A stretch of DNA of 64,000 nt from Shewanella sp. 1CM18E (GCF_023161665.1 NZ_JALNTW010000010.1:1-64000); one strand, 5' to 3'. Counted from the first letter of the stretch, positions 9,039-21,267 are shown. Program-made: numbers and translations. The notes: generated by a model from the letters alone, not told the origin.

Positions 9039-9980
9039 ATGGCGATAAGTCGTATGGACGCAATAACTAAAAATAAACCTAAGAGTAAAGCCAATCAGTC
9101 CCAAGGTTTGCTGCTGTTTAAATTATCGCTGACTCAGTTGTTTGCCTTAGGCACTCTGAAAATTCGAGAATTGGTACCTTATAGTCCACTGAGTGCGATT
9201 CCTCATTCTCACCCTACCATTTTGGGCGCTGCTACAATACGTGGTGCGACGATTCCGATTATCGATATGGCAGCTGCGATTGGATACCGGCCAATCACTG
9301 AGGAAGAGCGTAAGGATAGCTATATCATTATCACTGATTGTCAAAGGATGGTTATCGGATTTTTGGTTCGCTCAATCGATAAAATTATTGAGTGTAACTG
9401 GCGTGATATTGAAAAGCCGCCAAGCACACTAGGTAAAAATGCATTTTTGACTGGCGTGACTAAAATTGATGATAAGTTGGTGCAGCTGCTTGATGTCGAG
9501 TTATTGCTATCTAAGGTGTTCCCGCTCAGCCCCGAAACCACAAGAGCTATTTTGACCGATGTGCAGCGCGAATATTTAAAACCGATGAACATCTTGCTAG
9601 TGGATGACTCGAAAGTTGCGCGTAAGCAGCTCAGCGACGCCCTTGATAGCATTAATATTCCGTACCAAGTAACTGCAGACGGTAAAGAGGCGCTGGCTAT
9701 AATGGAGCAAGCGGAGCGCGAACATCAGCCAATCAATATTTTAGTGAGTGATATCGAAATGCCAGGTCTTGATGGTTATGAATTGGCATTTGAAGTCAAG
9801 AATAACTCAGCCATTGCACCAGCCTACATTATCTTACATACCTCACTTTCAAGTGAGATCAGTGTCAGCCAAGCCCACCAAGTCGGTGCTAATGAAGCGT
9901 TAACTAAATTTTGTGCTCATGAACTTATTGAGGCTATGCTGCGCGGGGCTGAAAAAGCCTCTGCAAACGCCAATCTTTAG
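9039..9980 (+). CDS. cheV: Chemotaxis coupling protein CheV
   Basis: 313 residues. The N-terminal CheW-like domain (about 25-165: FALGTLKIRELVPY ... SHPTILGAATIRGATIPIIDMAAAIG) couples receptors to CheA. It is followed by a response-regulator receiver domain (about 185-305) with the phospho-acceptor Asp238 in LVSDIEMPGLDG, acidic residues in LLVDDS, and Lys in the C-terminal KFC segment. CheV acts in receptor adaptation. It stands alone here, away from a che cluster, as is common in Shewanella and Vibrio, which have several cheV copies. An ATG at 9054 is an alternative start. Confidence 0.93.
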   Translation: MAISRMDAITKNKPKSKANQSQGLLLFKLSLTQLFALGTLKIRELVPYSPLSAIPHSHPTILGAATIRGATIPIIDMAAAIGYRPITEEERKDSYIIITDCQRMVIGFLVRSIDKIIECNWRDIEKPPSTLGKNAFLTGVTKIDDKLVQLLDVELLLSKVFPLSPETTRAILTDVQREYLKPMNILLVDDSKVARKQLSDALDSINIPYQVTADGKEALAIMEQAEREHQPINILVSDIEMPGLDGYELAFEVKNNSAIAPAYIILHTSLSSEISVSQAHQVGANEALTKFCAHELIEAMLRGAEKASANANL

Positions 9981-10165
9981 GACCTTATTAGCAAGATGTT
10001 AACCGTGAGTAATTTAAAGCGCTAATTGCTTAGCAAAGGTAGACAATACTTGCTGCTTCCGATACAAACTGTATAGAAGGGAGATTGACGCTATATAAAA
10101 GGCGCAAATCATAAGCGGCCTTTGTATTAGGGTTTCTACATACTATAAAAATGACAGGTTAAGTA

Positions 10166-11389
10166 ATGAATCAAAAACCATCTTTGTTTGCCAAGTTGGC
10201 AGACGGCAGTTTAGTGTTACAAATTCTTATTGGTATTATCGCAGGTGTTGCATTAGCTACGGTATCTAAAACCGGCGCAGAAAACGTTGCGTTTTTAGGG
10301 CAACTATTTGTTGGCGCGTTAAAAGCAATTGCACCTGTGTTAGTTTTCATTTTGGTTGCGGCATCGATTGCCAATCAAAAGAAAAATGCTAAAACCAATA
10401 TGCGTCCGATCGTAATTTTGTACTTATTTGGTACGTTTTCGGCTGCAGTAACCGCTGTTTTGATGAGTTTTGCATTTCCAACTACACTTGCGTTGAGTTT
10501 AGATGCAGCGCAGGCTAATCCACCAGAAGGGATTGGCGAAGTTGTCCACACATTATTGTTCCAACTAGTTGATAACCCAGTTAATGCGTTAATGACGGGT
10601 AACTACATAGGTATTCTTGCTTGGGGTGTGGGCTTAGGTCTTGCTCTGCATCATGCAGCAGACTCTACTAAGCAAGTGTTTGCCGATGTGAGCCACGGTG
10701 TATCACAGATGGTACGCTTCATTATCCGTTTAGCGCCTATTGGTATTTTCGGTCTAGTGTCTTCAACATTTGCTACAACGGGTTTTGCGGCTATCGCAGG
10801 TTATATGCATTTGTTATTGGTGTTACTAGGCGCTATGGCAATCATGGCGTTAATTATTAACCCTGCGATTGTGTACTTTAAAATACGTCGTAACCCATAC
10901 CCATTAGTGTTTACTTGTATTCGTGAAAGTGGTGTTACAGCCTTCTTCACTCGTTCAAGTGCGGCAAATATTCCGGTAAACATGGCGCTGTGTGAAAAGC
11001 TAAAGCTACATGAAGATACTTATTCTGTGTCTATCCCACTTGGCGCAACAATCAACATGGGGGGCGCGGCAATTACAATTACAATTTTAACGCTGGCAGC
11101 AGCTAATTCGATGGGTATTCAAGTTGATCTGCTAACGGCTATTTTATTAAGTGTGGTTGCGGGTATTTCTGCTTGTGGTGCATCAGGTGTTGCGGGCGGC
11201 TCACTGCTACTTATCCCGTTAGCGTGTAGTTTGTTTGGTATTTCAAACGATGTGGCGATGCAAGTTGTTGCAGTTGGCTTTATTATTGGTGTCATTCAAG
11301 ATTCTGCTGAAACAGGCTTGAACAGTTCTACAGACGTTATCTTTACCGCTGCTGCTTGTGAAGCTGCTGAGCGTAAAGAGAACGCGTAA
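10166..11389 (+). CDS. sstT: Serine/threonine:Na+ symporter SstT
   Basis: 407 residues, a highly hydrophobic inner-membrane protein. It carries dicarboxylate/amino-acid:cation symporter family features: the serine-rich reentrant segment ([15 protein letters not shown]), the [11 protein letters not shown] motif and the C-terminal [12 protein letters not shown] and [19 protein letters not shown] segments. It closely resembles E. coli SstT over its full length and should import Ser and Thr with Na+. The gene is monocistronic; the bidirectional hairpin at 11447 ends it. Confidence 0.95.
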   Translation: MNQKPSLFAKLADGSLVLQILIGIIAGVALATVSKTGAENVAFLGQLFVGALKAIAPVLVFILVAASIANQKKNAKTNMRPIVILYLFGTFSAAVTAVLMSFAFPTTLALSLDAAQANPPEGIGEVVHTLLFQLVDNPVNALMTGNYIGILAWGVGLGLALHHAADSTKQVFADVSHGVSQMVRFIIRLAPIGIFGLVSSTFATTGFAAIAGYMHLLLVLLGAMAIMALIINPAIVYFKIRRNPYPLVFTCIRESGVTAFFTRSSAANIPVNMALCEKLKLHEDTYSVSIPLGATINMGGAAITITILTLAAANSMGIQVDLLTAILLSVVAGISACGASGVAGGSLLLIPLACSLFGISNDVAMQVVAVGFIIGVIQDSAETGLNSSTDVIFTAAACEAAERKENA

Positions 11390-11446
11390 TTAGCTACACG
11401 GTGAAGCACATCATGCGTTAACCACTGTAAAGTCTTACTAAATACT

Positions 11447-11475
11447 AAAAGCCCACTACGTAGAGTGGGCTTTTT
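11447..11475. terminator. Bidirectional terminator between sstT and the GH109-type gene
   Basis: AAAAGCCCACT / AGTGGGC stem with an ACGTAG loop. A T-run on one side and an A-run on the other serve the two convergent genes. Confidence 0.85.
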
Positions 11476-11495
11476 CGTTAGGTCTGGGTAAATAA

Positions 11496-12866
11496 TCATG
11501 CGCCCACAATACCCAGTGGCATGCCTGTCTTCCATGCGCCACGAGTAAAGTCAGGAAAGTCCACTGAGTTACTGCGATTATTAACAGACTCTTCGCTGAG
11601 AATATTGACCACCGACCAAGCTGCACCGTCGTATACATCCTGATCCAGTGGTTCGCCATTACGTAAGCAATACACCATGCGCCACAGCATTAAAAAATCC
11701 ATGCCGCCATGGCCACCATTACGCTCTGCTTCTTTACCCATTTGCAGCCATAGCGGATGATCATATTTGGCATACCAGTTTTCCATATCCATATCCCATT
11801 TATGGAAATTTCCTGATCCACCTTGCTCAATAGCGATTCTATTGGGGAAGCCTGCAAACACACCATTAGTACCTTGGATGAGATTATGGCGGCTGTATGG
11901 TCGAGGCGTAGTGGTATCGTGTTGAACCATAATGGTTCGGCCTTTAACAGTTTTAATTAATGAAGTATTAATATCGCCATTGATATAGTTGAGCTGGTTA
12001 CGTTGATGATCTGCAGGGAACTCTCGCTCAGCATATAAGGCACGCCCGAGAGCTGGGGAGCTCATTGATGTGAGGTAATCAAACCTATCGCCGCGGTTGA
12101 TATTCATATATTGCGATACTGGCCCTAAACCATGTGTAGGATAAAGATTACCGTTACGTTTTGTATGCCAGCCCGTGCGCCATGAGCCGGTTTTACTGTC
12201 AATTTCCTTCATCTGCCAGCGCAGCTCATGGATATAAGCTGCTTCGCCATGCAGTAACTCACCGAATACTCCCTGACGCACCATATTGAGCACCATTAAC
12301 TCATCGCGGCCGTAGTTGACGTTTTCCATCATCATGCAGTTTTTTTGTGTACGCTCTGCGGTATCGACAATCTGCCAGCACTCTTCAACGGTTAAGGCGA
12401 GTGGCACTTCCACAAAAGCATGCTTACCGCTTTCCATGGTATCTATAGCCATAGGGGCGTGCCATTTCCACGGAGTTGAAATGATAACAATATCAATATC
12501 ATCTCGACTTAATAAATCTTTATAAGCGTTGTCGTTACCGGTATATCGCGAAGGTTTTGCTAACCCTTGGGCTTCAACAAATTCAATGGATTTGTCTAAT
12601 ACACTGGCGTCGGTATCACAAATAGCTTTAATTTCGACTCCCTCTAAATGACAAAAATGTTTTACGTGGCCAGAGCCCCGCTGGCCGACGCCAATAAAGC
12701 CAACACGCACAATATCCATTTTAGGAGCAATAAGCCCCATCACAGTGTGTTGGTTAGCCGGTTTTTGTTGCACAGCGTTGGCTGTAGATAAAGGAAGTTG
12801 TGAAGTAAGAATTCCAGCGGCAGTCACACCCGCTGTTTTTAAAAAGTGTCGGCGATTAAACTTCAT
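11496..12866 (-). CDS. Gfo/Idh/MocA-family protein, glycoside hydrolase 109-like (Tat-exported)
   Basis: 456 residues. The N-terminus has a twin-arginine signal (RRHFLKTAG, then a hydrophobic stretch ending in STANA), so the folded protein with its bound cofactor is exported. A Rossmann motif follows ([17 protein letters not shown]), then the [12 protein letters not shown] segment and a C-terminal [13 protein letters not shown] motif. These match family GH109, which hydrolyses alpha-N-acetylgalactosaminides through an NAD+-dependent redox mechanism. Other Gfo/Idh/MocA oxidoreductases share the fold, so the exact substrate is inferred. Single gene, convergent with sstT. Confidence 0.85.
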   Translation of the reverse strand: MKFNRRHFLKTAGVTAAGILTSQLPLSTANAVQQKPANQHTVMGLIAPKMDIVRVGFIGVGQRGSGHVKHFCHLEGVEIKAICDTDASVLDKSIEFVEAQGLAKPSRYTGNDNAYKDLLSRDDIDIVIISTPWKWHAPMAIDTMESGKHAFVEVPLALTVEECWQIVDTAERTQKNCMMMENVNYGRDELMVLNMVRQGVFGELLHGEAAYIHELRWQMKEIDSKTGSWRTGWHTKRNGNLYPTHGLGPVSQYMNINRGDRFDYLTSMSSPALGRALYAEREFPADHQRNQLNYINGDINTSLIKTVKGRTIMVQHDTTTPRPYSRHNLIQGTNGVFAGFPNRIAIEQGGSGNFHKWDMDMENWYAKYDHPLWLQMGKEAERNGGHGGMDFLMLWRMVYCLRNGEPLDQDVYDGAAWSVVNILSEESVNNRSNSVDFPDFTRGAWKTGMPLGIVGA

Positions 12867-13452
12867 TGTAGGTCCTGTAATGCCAATCAGAATATTGTGC
12901 TACGGCTACTTTGGTGCTTGTTTGATTAGAAAATCGTGGAGTGAATAGTTGATTCCGGAAATCGTCATTCTCCTTTTCTACTCATTTTGAGCTCGTCTAG
13001 CAAAAGTGGTTAGCGTCAGCTAAATTTTACACTGATTGATTTAGTATTATTCTTGAACAAGAACACAAAGTTATATCAGATTTTGACCAGAAATAGGTTA
13101 AAAACTGGTATGAAGTGTTAAATACTTGTCTTTTAATGCGCATTGGCTAAAGTAATGCATAGAAAGTGATTTATATCGCATTTTTAATTTTTTGTTGCGA
13201 TACACTCAAATGGTAATTTAAGCGGAGTTTACGACTTTTGAATGTGCCCCATTGTTGAGCGGCTTTATCTAAGCTTTGCAAACTTGTGTCGCTGATTTTA
13301 AGAGTAAACTCAAACAACGATTGAATGTGGATAACCAAGATAACTAACCTACAAATGCTTTTAAATGGAGAAATGAGCTGATGACTCTTGTGCGCAGTAA
13401 GACAGATGAAGTTATTCAAATTGAGAAAGGTGCCAAACTCAAGGAGATGGAA
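12867..13452. other. Intergenic region, no gene seen
   Basis: About 580 bases upstream of both neighbours. An open frame on the minus strand (13171-13419) has no ribosome site and overlaps the next gene's leader, so I do not call it. A near-palindrome TTCTTG-AA-CAAGAA lies at 13050-13063 and could be an operator; nothing else stands out. Confidence 0.5.
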
Positions 13453-13791
13453 ATGTCGGTTGTTGAAAAGCGCAAGCGGTTGTCTTGGCGAGAAGATGAG
13501 ATTGCAAATCGAGAGGTTGTTGGTCGTTGGATAGATGAAAGACCATTACTGGGTGATAACATTACTCTTTATAAGCAAGAAGGTAAGTATTTTTTAGAGA
13601 CTTGGTATTTAGATGGCTGTCATAGCTTAGATGAAATGACGTTCGAGCGTACTGATGAAGGCATTAAGCTTGAAGATAAAGGCGGTAACATTTTTGGCGA
13701 GTATTTTTTGCTTACCACGAGTAATGAGCTAAAGTTTTGTAATTCATCAGATTGTTATTATACGGCCAAAGTTGATGTTGCTGCAGCGTAA
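13453..13791 (+). CDS. Hypothetical protein, about 112 aa
   Basis: I do not recognise this family. The start at 13453 is chosen because AAGGAG lies six bases upstream; in-frame ATGs at 13447 and 13381 are alternatives (136 aa from 13381). The protein is soluble, charged and beta-rich in appearance (VVGRWIDERPLL ... ITLYKQEGKYFLETWYLDGCH ... NELKFCNSSDCYY), with no signal peptide when started here. The look is that of a small lipocalin-like or single-barrel protein, but that is only an impression. A strong terminator follows at 13821. Confidence 0.7.
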   Translation: MSVVEKRKRLSWREDEIANREVVGRWIDERPLLGDNITLYKQEGKYFLETWYLDGCHSLDEMTFERTDEGIKLEDKGGNIFGEYFLLTTSNELKFCNSSDCYYTAKVDVAAA

Positions 13792-13820
13792 ATACAGTCA
13801 ATAGCGGTTGGATTGATTTT

Positions 13821-13843
13821 AAAGGGGCATAAGCCCCTTTTTT
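13821..13843. terminator. Terminator between the hypothetical gene and the pseudouridine synthase
   Basis: AAAGGGGC / GCCCCTTT stem with a four-base loop and flanking T- and A-runs. It probably serves both convergent genes. Confidence 0.85.
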
Positions 13844-13853
13844 GATCTATTGC

Positions 13854-14507
13854 TTAAAAAGGATGAGCACTACTAAAATGCATTGGCTTACCTGAGTAGG
13901 GATGAATAAAGCTTAACTCTTGAGCGTGTAATTGTAGGCGCTTAGCTGCATTAATAATATTGTCATCACCATAGAAATCATCACCTAAAATAGTGTGTCC
14001 TAACGCTTGCATGTGTACGCGTAACTGGTGAGTTCTGCCTGTAACAGGCTTTAGCTCAACTAATGACTTATTTTCCCCTTGGCTAATCACTTTATAATGA
14101 GTGATTGCAGTTTTGCCTGTCTCGCTGACCATCTGTTTAGGTGGATTGGCTTTGTCTGCTGCAAGAGCAAGTTCAATAACACCATTTGCATCAGTGAATA
14201 TACCCGCTACTTCAGCAATGTAAGTTTTTTGAGTCTGTCTATTCTGAAATTGAGTCTTTAGGCTCGATTCAGCTTTTTTATTACGGGCAAATACCATTAT
14301 CCCCGATGTTGCACAGTCTAAACGGTGCACCAAAATACAGTCTTTAAACCGTTCTTGTAAACGGGTGAGGGCGCAATCGTGAGTGTACTCAGCGATCCCT
14401 GGATTTGAAAGCAAGCCAGAGGGTTTATTGATAACGATAATATCTCGGTCGATATAACGGATATCTAACCAAGGGATACTCGGGGGCTGATAGCTAAATA
14501 TTTGCAT
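13854..14507 (-). CDS. RluA-family RNA pseudouridine synthase
   Basis: 217 residues from the ATG at 14507, preceded on the minus strand by AGGAG seven bases away; an upstream in-frame start at 14537 is less likely. The catalytic segment HRLDCATSGIMVFARN holds the essential Asp. IVINKPSGLLSNPG and the C-terminal GRTHQLRVHMQALGHTILGDDFYGD motif complete the RluA core. There is no N-terminal S4 domain, so it is a short, stand-alone member. It isomerises uridine in rRNA or tRNA; the target site cannot be told from sequence. Confidence 0.9.
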   Translation of the reverse strand: MQIFSYQPPSIPWLDIRYIDRDIIVINKPSGLLSNPGIAEYTHDCALTRLQERFKDCILVHRLDCATSGIMVFARNKKAESSLKTQFQNRQTQKTYIAEVAGIFTDANGVIELALAADKANPPKQMVSETGKTAITHYKVISQGENKSLVELKPVTGRTHQLRVHMQALGHTILGDDFYGDDNIINAAKRLQLHAQELSFIHPYSGKPMHFSSAHPF

Positions 14508-14612
14508 GTGTTCTCCTATTAGGCGGGATTCTAGCAAATACTTAGCTTTTAGACATGTACTTAATGCAACGGTGACTTAGCTTGTGCTTTGTTATTAAAC
14601 AGAACGCAACAG

Positions 14613-15206
14613 TTACAAATACTCAGGCGGAGTATTGCGGGTCCATAAACGGCTATATGCCATTAATTGTGGGTAGAAAGTACGAAATGCAATTTCAATA
14701 TCTGTATCGAGTTTTTTGACACATTCCTGCGCGCCATTAAATATCTCAGGTTTTGATACACGTTTGGCGACAGAAGCTAAGGTTTGATTTAGGCCTTCTC
14801 GTGTTTGATAGGCGACCAACCAGTTTTCTTGACGGATTTTAGGGGCGATAGAAACGAGCTTTTCTGGCAGTGCATCACAATCGTCAATAGCGTTGTAGGC
14901 TTTTACCGCAAACTCTTCCAGCGTTTGATGATGATACTCATCCCAGTATTTAGCCAACATATGGTCAAAGCTCAAATCTATAATAATCGGCGCTGCACGA
15001 GTCAGTGACTTTGGGAATAATGTCAGTAATTCTTTGGTGATTTCATGGCTGTCAGTCAGTTGGTCTATTTGCCTATGTAGCCATATTCCTTGTTGAAGAT
15101 GTTTTGGAAAATCTTCGATACTGCCTTTTGCAAAATCGCCAGCGATATTGGCAGCCATTGAGGTCTGGCTGTTGTCTGCTAAATGAAGGTGTGCAAGAAA
15201 GTTCAT
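14613..15206 (-). CDS. acpH: Acyl carrier protein phosphodiesterase
   Basis: 197 residues beginning MNFLAHLHLA and continuing with AANIAGDFAKG ... GIWLHRQIDQLTDSH, the conserved His/Asp-rich core of AcpH (DUF479). IIDLSFDHMLAKYW follows. It removes the 4'-phosphopantetheine arm from holo-ACP. The length matches E. coli AcpH (about 193). It is the second of two minus-strand genes in this area, with no shared overlap. Confidence 0.92.
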   Translation of the reverse strand: MNFLAHLHLADNSQTSMAANIAGDFAKGSIEDFPKHLQQGIWLHRQIDQLTDSHEITKELLTLFPKSLTRAAPIIIDLSFDHMLAKYWDEYHHQTLEEFAVKAYNAIDDCDALPEKLVSIAPKIRQENWLVAYQTREGLNQTLASVAKRVSKPEIFNGAQECVKKLDTDIEIAFRTFYPQLMAYSRLWTRNTPPEYL

Positions 15207-15373
15207 ATTTTATACTTGGTGATACGCGTACTTCACGGTATCATGCTGCGCGATGCGAAGGAAATTCTTTCTCAATTTAGTTGGATTATTCCAGTTAAAT
15301 ACGGGCTTTATATTAAGAATATGCGTCAAATGATAATAAAATGTCCATCAATTAAACGGTTTGAGGATCAAGG

Positions 15374-15547
15374 ATGATGTGGAACTGGTTAACCCGAAAG
15401 CTTGTTAGAAAACAGCAAGTCACCCGTAGAAAAGTCAATATTGACATTCCCTACCAGCAGCATAGCTATCGCAGAGAAGACTTTGATAATAAAAGTGCCA
15501 ATGCGCCTGTAAAAACTAAATCGGATTCATTTAAGTCACTAAGCTAA
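15374..15547 (+). CDS. Small basic hypothetical protein, 57 aa
   Basis: Open frame from the ATG at 15374 (a second ATG follows directly) to TAA at 15545-15547, with GAGG seven bases upstream. The product starts MMWNWLTRKLVRKQQ and is rich in Arg, Lys and Gln (RRKVN, SYRRED), ending KSDSFKSLS. No motif is recognised. It sits between acpH (divergent) and queA, 126 bases before the queA start. Support is the ribosome site and reasonable codon use; conservation was not tested. Confidence 0.5.
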   Translation: MMWNWLTRKLVRKQQVTRRKVNIDIPYQQHSYRREDFDNKSANAPVKTKSDSFKSLS

Positions 15548-15673
15548 TCGTTATATGTGCGATTAGCAGGTGCGCTTAAATCGTTAATTGACGGTTTTTT
15601 AAGTCTGGATTGTTGATCTTCTATTACGCTAGTCATAGACTAGCGGCCGATTTAGACACATTTGAGACTTTAC

Positions 15674-16711
15674 ATGCGCGTTGCTGATTTTTCGTTTGAA
15701 CTCCCTGATGAGTTAATTGCCCGTTATCCTACTGCTGAGCGAACTGCCTCTCGATTGCTGTCACTTGATGGTAATAGTGGCGCGCTGGCTGATTTGCAGT
15801 TCACCGATATTTTAGAACGAGTCAATCCTGGCGATTTGATGGTATTTAATAATACTCGAGTGATCCCTGCACGCATGTTCGGTCACAAAGAGTCAGGTGG
15901 TAAGCTTGAAATTCTAGTCGAGCGTATGCTTGACGATAAGCGTGTGCTTGCACATGTGCGTTGCTCTAAGTCGCCTAAAGTGGATAACATTATCTGCCTG
16001 GATGCTGACTACAAGATGAAAATGCTTGCTAGACATGACGCATTGTTTGAACTAGAGCTACAAGGCGATAAAACGATTCTTGAAGTGCTAGAAGAAGTTG
16101 GCCATATGCCACTGCCACCTTATATCGACAGACCCGATGAAGATGCCGATAAAGAGCGCTATCAAACGGTTTATAACCAAAACCCAGGCGCAGTAGCTGC
16201 ACCTACAGCAGGCCTTCACTTTGATGATGCTATGCTGGCAAAGCTTAAAGAAAAAGGCGTAAAGACTGCGTTTGTGACCTTGCATGTCGGCGCGGGCACG
16301 TTCCAACCGGTTCGCGTTGATAATATTCTTGATCACAAGATGCATTCAGAGTGGGCAGAAGTGCCACAAGACGTGGTTGACCTAATCGCGACAACGAAAG
16401 CCGCTGGTAATCGTGTTATTGCGGTCGGAACAACTTCAGTGCGTTCTTTAGAGAGTGCAGCTAAAGCATCAGCAAACGAATTAGAAGCATTTAGCGGTGA
16501 TACTGATATCTTTATTTACCCTGGATACCAGTTCCAAGTTGTCGATGCAATGGTGACCAACTTCCACCTACCAGAGTCAACGTTAATCATGCTTCTTAGT
16601 GCATTTGCTGGCTTCGATGAGGTAAAAAACGCCTATCAGCACGCGATCGCTCAAAAATACCGCTTCTTTAGCTATGGTGACGCCATGTTTGTGACCAAAA
16701 AAGCGAACTAA
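15674..16711 (+). CDS. queA: S-adenosylmethionine:tRNA ribosyltransferase-isomerase QueA
   Basis: 345 residues from the ATG at 15674 ([19 protein letters not shown], the canonical N-terminus). It makes epoxyqueuosine in tRNA from 7-aminomethyl-7-deazaguanine using the ribosyl group of SAM. Family landmarks include [30 protein letters not shown] and [16 protein letters not shown]. tgt, the preceding step of the same pathway, follows, separated by a terminator. Confidence 0.97.
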   Translation: MRVADFSFELPDELIARYPTAERTASRLLSLDGNSGALADLQFTDILERVNPGDLMVFNNTRVIPARMFGHKESGGKLEILVERMLDDKRVLAHVRCSKSPKVDNIICLDADYKMKMLARHDALFELELQGDKTILEVLEEVGHMPLPPYIDRPDEDADKERYQTVYNQNPGAVAAPTAGLHFDDAMLAKLKEKGVKTAFVTLHVGAGTFQPVRVDNILDHKMHSEWAEVPQDVVDLIATTKAAGNRVIAVGTTSVRSLESAAKASANELEAFSGDTDIFIYPGYQFQVVDAMVTNFHLPESTLIMLLSAFAGFDEVKNAYQHAIAQKYRFFSYGDAMFVTKKAN

Positions 16712-16728
16712 TTATCAAAATTGCTTTA

Positions 16729-16767
16729 AAATACCCAGTTCATCATTAATGAAGTGGGTATTTTTTT
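16729..16767 (+). terminator. Terminator between queA and tgt
   Basis: TACCCA-TTCAT / ATGAA-TGGGTA long stem followed by T7. It implies that tgt has its own promoter in the 130 bases that follow. Confidence 0.85.
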
Positions 16768-16894
16768 ATCTGCGTTTTTAATGCATATTTTGGCATTTAG
16801 GGTTGATACTGAATTGTTTGCCCTTATGTTTGTCATAATCTTAGACTCAAATACTTGAGTTAACTCGGGTCAGACTGTTTATCTGGCGAGGTGA

Positions 16895-18031
<1,137 letters not shown>

Positions 18032-18061
18032 TTTTTACTCAGACAATAAGAAGAGAATACT

Positions 18062-18394
18062 ATGTTTATTTCAAACGCATATGCAGCTGATGCTCCTGTT
18101 GGTGGCGCTGGTGGTACGATGGAATTGATTTTCATGTTGGTCATTTTCGGCCTAATTTTTTACTTCATGATTTTCCGTCCACAATCAAAGCGCGTTAAAG
18201 AGCACAAGAACCTAATGAGCTCTTTGAGCAAAGGTGATGAAGTGCTAACAAGCGGCGGTATTCTAGGTAAAATCGCAAAAATCAGTGATGAAAACGACTA
18301 TGTATTGTTGACTATCAACGAAACAAGCGAAATCACGATCAAGAAGGATTATATTGCGGCCGTATTGCCAAAAGGCTCTATTAAGTCACTTTAA
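18062..18394 (+). CDS. yajC: Sec translocon accessory subunit YajC
   Basis: 110 residues with one membrane helix ([16 protein letters not shown]) followed by the conserved [29 protein letters not shown] segment. It associates with SecDF-YidC at the inner membrane. An unusual N-terminal extension ([15 protein letters not shown]) precedes the helix. It lies 30 bases after tgt and 17 bases before secD, so it is very likely in one operon. Confidence 0.95.
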   Translation: MFISNAYAADAPVGGAGGTMELIFMLVIFGLIFYFMIFRPQSKRVKEHKNLMSSLSKGDEVLTSGGILGKIAKISDENDYVLLTINETSEITIKKDYIAAVLPKGSIKSL

Positions 18395-18411
18395 GCCAAG
18401 AGGGCAATGGC

Positions 18412-20262
18412 GTGTTGAATAAATACCCGATGTGGAAAAACCTGATGGTGATATTAATTATCGCCGCCGGTGCATTCTATGCGATACCAAACCTTTTCGG
18501 TGAAGACCATGCAGTTCAAGTGGTTGCCACACGAGGAGCCGAGGTCTCAGCGTCGACAATGTCGACAGTAAATGATGTATTAAAAAGCAAAGGTATCGCT
18601 GTAAAGCGTTCCGAGCTTGAAAATGGTCAGTTGTTAGTACGTGTTAATAATGGTGAAGAGCAATTAATTGCTAAAGAAGCTATTAGTGAGGCGTTAGGCG
18701 ACAAGTTCACCGTAGCATTAAACTTAGCACCAGCGGTACCTGAGTGGCTTGAAGCCATGGGTGGTTCACCAATGAAGCTAGGTTTGGACTTACGCGGTGG
18801 TGTGCACTTCTTAATGGAAGTAGACATGGGTGAAGCGATTCGTAAGATGACCGAAGCCAAAGTCGCAGACTTTAGAACTGATTTACGAGCTGAGAAAATT
18901 CGCTACGCGGGTATTCGCAACGGCGCCAAAGGCATCGAGATTAAATTCCGCGATGCTGAGACTTTAGCTAAAGCTGAAAGCTTTCTTAAGTCTCGCAGCA
19001 ACGACATGGTCTTCCAAGACAAAACTGTTGGCGAAGACTATGTTCTTGTTGCAAATCCAAGTGAAACTTACCTAAAGCAAGTTAAAGAAGAAGCGCTACA
19101 GCAAAACATCACTACACTGCGTAACCGTGTTAACGAGTTAGGTGTGGCTGAACCTGTTGTACAGCGTCAAGGTGCTGAGCGAATTATCGTTGAGTTACCG
19201 GGCGTTCAAGATACTGCTCGTGCTAAAGAAATTTTAAGCGCAACAGCATCTATCGAATTCCACATGGTTGACCAAAAAGCTGACGTTCAAGCAGCAATGA
19301 GTGGCCGAGTTCCAGCCGGTTCTGAGCTTTATCAGCGCCGCAGTGGTGGCCCTGTTGTATTGAAGAAAACAGTTATGTTGACCGGTGACCATATTCAAGG
19401 CGCACAGCCAAGCTTTGATGAATATAGTCGTCCACAAGTATCAATTAACCTTGATGCAAAAGGTGGTTCAATCTTCTCTAATGTCACTAAAGACAACATC
19501 GGCAACCCAATGGCAACGCTATTTATCGAGTATAAAGATACCGGTGAAAAGAATGCTGATGGTAGCGTGAAGATGAAGAAGATAGAGGAAGTTATCTCTG
19601 TTGCGACGATTCAAGCACGTTTAGGTCGTAACTTTGTGATTACTGGCCTTGAACATGCTGAAGCACAAAATCTAGCACTATTGCTACGTGCAGGTGCCTT
19701 GATTGCGCCTGTTTATATTGTTGAAGAACGCACAATTGGTCCAAGCTTAGGTCAAGAAAATATCGAAAACGGTATGCAAGCGATGATCTGGGGTATGGCT
19801 GTAGTACTTATCTTCATGTTGGTTTACTACCGTGGTTTCGGTCTAATCGCAAACCTTGCACTAACAGCTAACTTGGTGATGGTTGTGGGCGTTATGTCTA
19901 TGATCCCAGGTGCTGTACTTACTCTACCGGGTATTGCTGGTATGGTATTGACTGTAGGTATGGCGGTTGACGGTAACGTACTGATTTACGAACGTATTCG
20001 TGAAGAACTTCGTAACGGTCGTAGCGTACAACAAGCGATTCATGAAGGTTATGGCAACGCGTTTTCAACCATTGCCGATGCAAACATCACTACCTTTATG
20101 ACAGCATTAATTCTATTTGCTGTTGGTACTGGTGCGGTGAAAGGTTTCGCTGTTACCTTGATGATTGGTATCGCCACTTCGATGTTTACTGCCATCGTGG
20201 GAACACGTTCAATCGTGAACGCGATTTGGGGTGGTAAGCGTGTGAAGAAACTATCTATTTAA
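18412..20262 (+). CDS. secD: Protein translocase subunit SecD
   Basis: 616 residues, the same length class as E. coli SecD (615). One N-terminal helix, a large periplasmic region containing the [17 protein letters not shown] motif, and a C-terminal RND-type bundle ([20 protein letters not shown]) that carries the proton-coupling Asp. With SecF it uses the proton motive force to complete export. The start codon is GTG at 18412, with AGAGGG upstream. Confidence 0.97.
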   Translation: MLNKYPMWKNLMVILIIAAGAFYAIPNLFGEDHAVQVVATRGAEVSASTMSTVNDVLKSKGIAVKRSELENGQLLVRVNNGEEQLIAKEAISEALGDKFTVALNLAPAVPEWLEAMGGSPMKLGLDLRGGVHFLMEVDMGEAIRKMTEAKVADFRTDLRAEKIRYAGIRNGAKGIEIKFRDAETLAKAESFLKSRSNDMVFQDKTVGEDYVLVANPSETYLKQVKEEALQQNITTLRNRVNELGVAEPVVQRQGAERIIVELPGVQDTARAKEILSATASIEFHMVDQKADVQAAMSGRVPAGSELYQRRSGGPVVLKKTVMLTGDHIQGAQPSFDEYSRPQVSINLDAKGGSIFSNVTKDNIGNPMATLFIEYKDTGEKNADGSVKMKKIEEVISVATIQARLGRNFVITGLEHAEAQNLALLLRAGALIAPVYIVEERTIGPSLGQENIENGMQAMIWGMAVVLIFMLVYYRGFGLIANLALTANLVMVVGVMSMIPGAVLTLPGIAGMVLTVGMAVDGNVLIYERIREELRNGRSVQQAIHEGYGNAFSTIADANITTFMTALILFAVGTGAVKGFAVTLMIGIATSMFTAIVGTRSIVNAIWGGKRVKKLSI

Positions 20263-20274
20263 GGGACGTTGATA

Positions 20275-21222
20275 ATGTTACAAATATTAAATGTTAAAAG
20301 TACAGTCAACTTCCTACGCCACGCACTACCTATCAGTATTTTCTCTGCTGTATTGGTGCTGGGGTCGATTGCAAGTTTAGCAACGAAAGGGATTAACTGG
20401 GGCTTAGACTTTACCGGTGGTACGGTTGTCGAGCTTGAGTTTTCAAAACCTGCTGATCTTAACGCTGTGCGCAGCAGTCTTGTGACTGAAGCGGTTGGCG
20501 GTGCAGTGGTACAGAACTTTGGTTCTAGTCGTGACGTGCTTATTCGTCTTCCTGTTAAAGATGACTTTAAAAGTGAAGATCAAGTTAATGACGTAATGGC
20601 AGCTGTGACTCAGCTTGATGCTTCAGTGATCCAAAAGCGTGTTGAGTTTGTTGGACCACAAGTAGGTAAAGAGCTTGCAGAGCAAGGTGGCCTTGCGGTT
20701 TTAGTTGCACTGATCTGTATTCTAATTTACGTGTCTTTCCGTTTTGAATGGCGCTTAGCATTAGGTTCTGTGGCGGCACTAGCGCACGATATCATCGTGA
20801 CCTTAGGTGTATTCTCGGTATTACAACTTGAGTTTGACCTAACGGTATTAGCGGGTTTATTAACCGTTGTCGGTTACTCGCTGAACGATACCATCGTAGT
20901 ATTTGACCGTATTCGCGAAAACTTCTTAAAGTTGCGTAAGAGCTTGCCGGAAGAAGTTGTGAATATCTCAATCACGCAAACCATGAGCCGTACTATTATT
21001 ACTACAGGTACAACATTAGTTGTGGTTGTCGCCTTATTCCTAAAAGGCGGCACAATGATCCACGGTTTTGCTACTGCACTACTAATGGGTATTTTTGTTG
21101 GTACTTTCTCTTCAATCTACGTAGCAAGTTTCTTAGCGATTAAGTTAGGGATCAATCGTGAGCACATGATGCCAGTAGAAATCGAAAAAGAAGGTGCAGA
21201 TCAAGATGCATTGATGCCTTAG
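20275..21222 (+). CDS. secF: Protein translocase subunit SecF
   Basis: 315 residues from the ATG at 20275, with AAGGGA nine bases upstream; TTG at 20269 is an alternative. The GINWGLDFTGGTVVELEF motif, the periplasmic domain and the RND bundle (VVGYSLNDTIVVFDRIRENF) are present. It forms a complex with SecD and YajC. Twelve bases separate it from secD, and a terminator follows at 21241. Confidence 0.97.
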   Translation: MLQILNVKSTVNFLRHALPISIFSAVLVLGSIASLATKGINWGLDFTGGTVVELEFSKPADLNAVRSSLVTEAVGGAVVQNFGSSRDVLIRLPVKDDFKSEDQVNDVMAAVTQLDASVIQKRVEFVGPQVGKELAEQGGLAVLVALICILIYVSFRFEWRLALGSVAALAHDIIVTLGVFSVLQLEFDLTVLAGLLTVVGYSLNDTIVVFDRIRENFLKLRKSLPEEVVNISITQTMSRTIITTGTTLVVVVALFLKGGTMIHGFATALLMGIFVGTFSSIYVASFLAIKLGINREHMMPVEIEKEGADQDALMP

Positions 21223-21240
21223 TTTTAAGGTATAAATAGA

Positions 21241-21267
21241 AAGCCACCCAAGGGTGGCTTTTTTTAT
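21241..21267 (+). terminator. Terminator of the tgt-yajC-secDF operon
   Basis: AAGCCACCC / GGGTGGCTT hairpin with a T7 run, 18 bases after the secF stop. Confidence 0.88.

Noticed and set aside
13171..13419. 82-codon minus-strand frame upstream of the hypothetical gene
   Set aside because: Overlaps the leader of the plus-strand gene, lacks a ribosome site and family resemblance.
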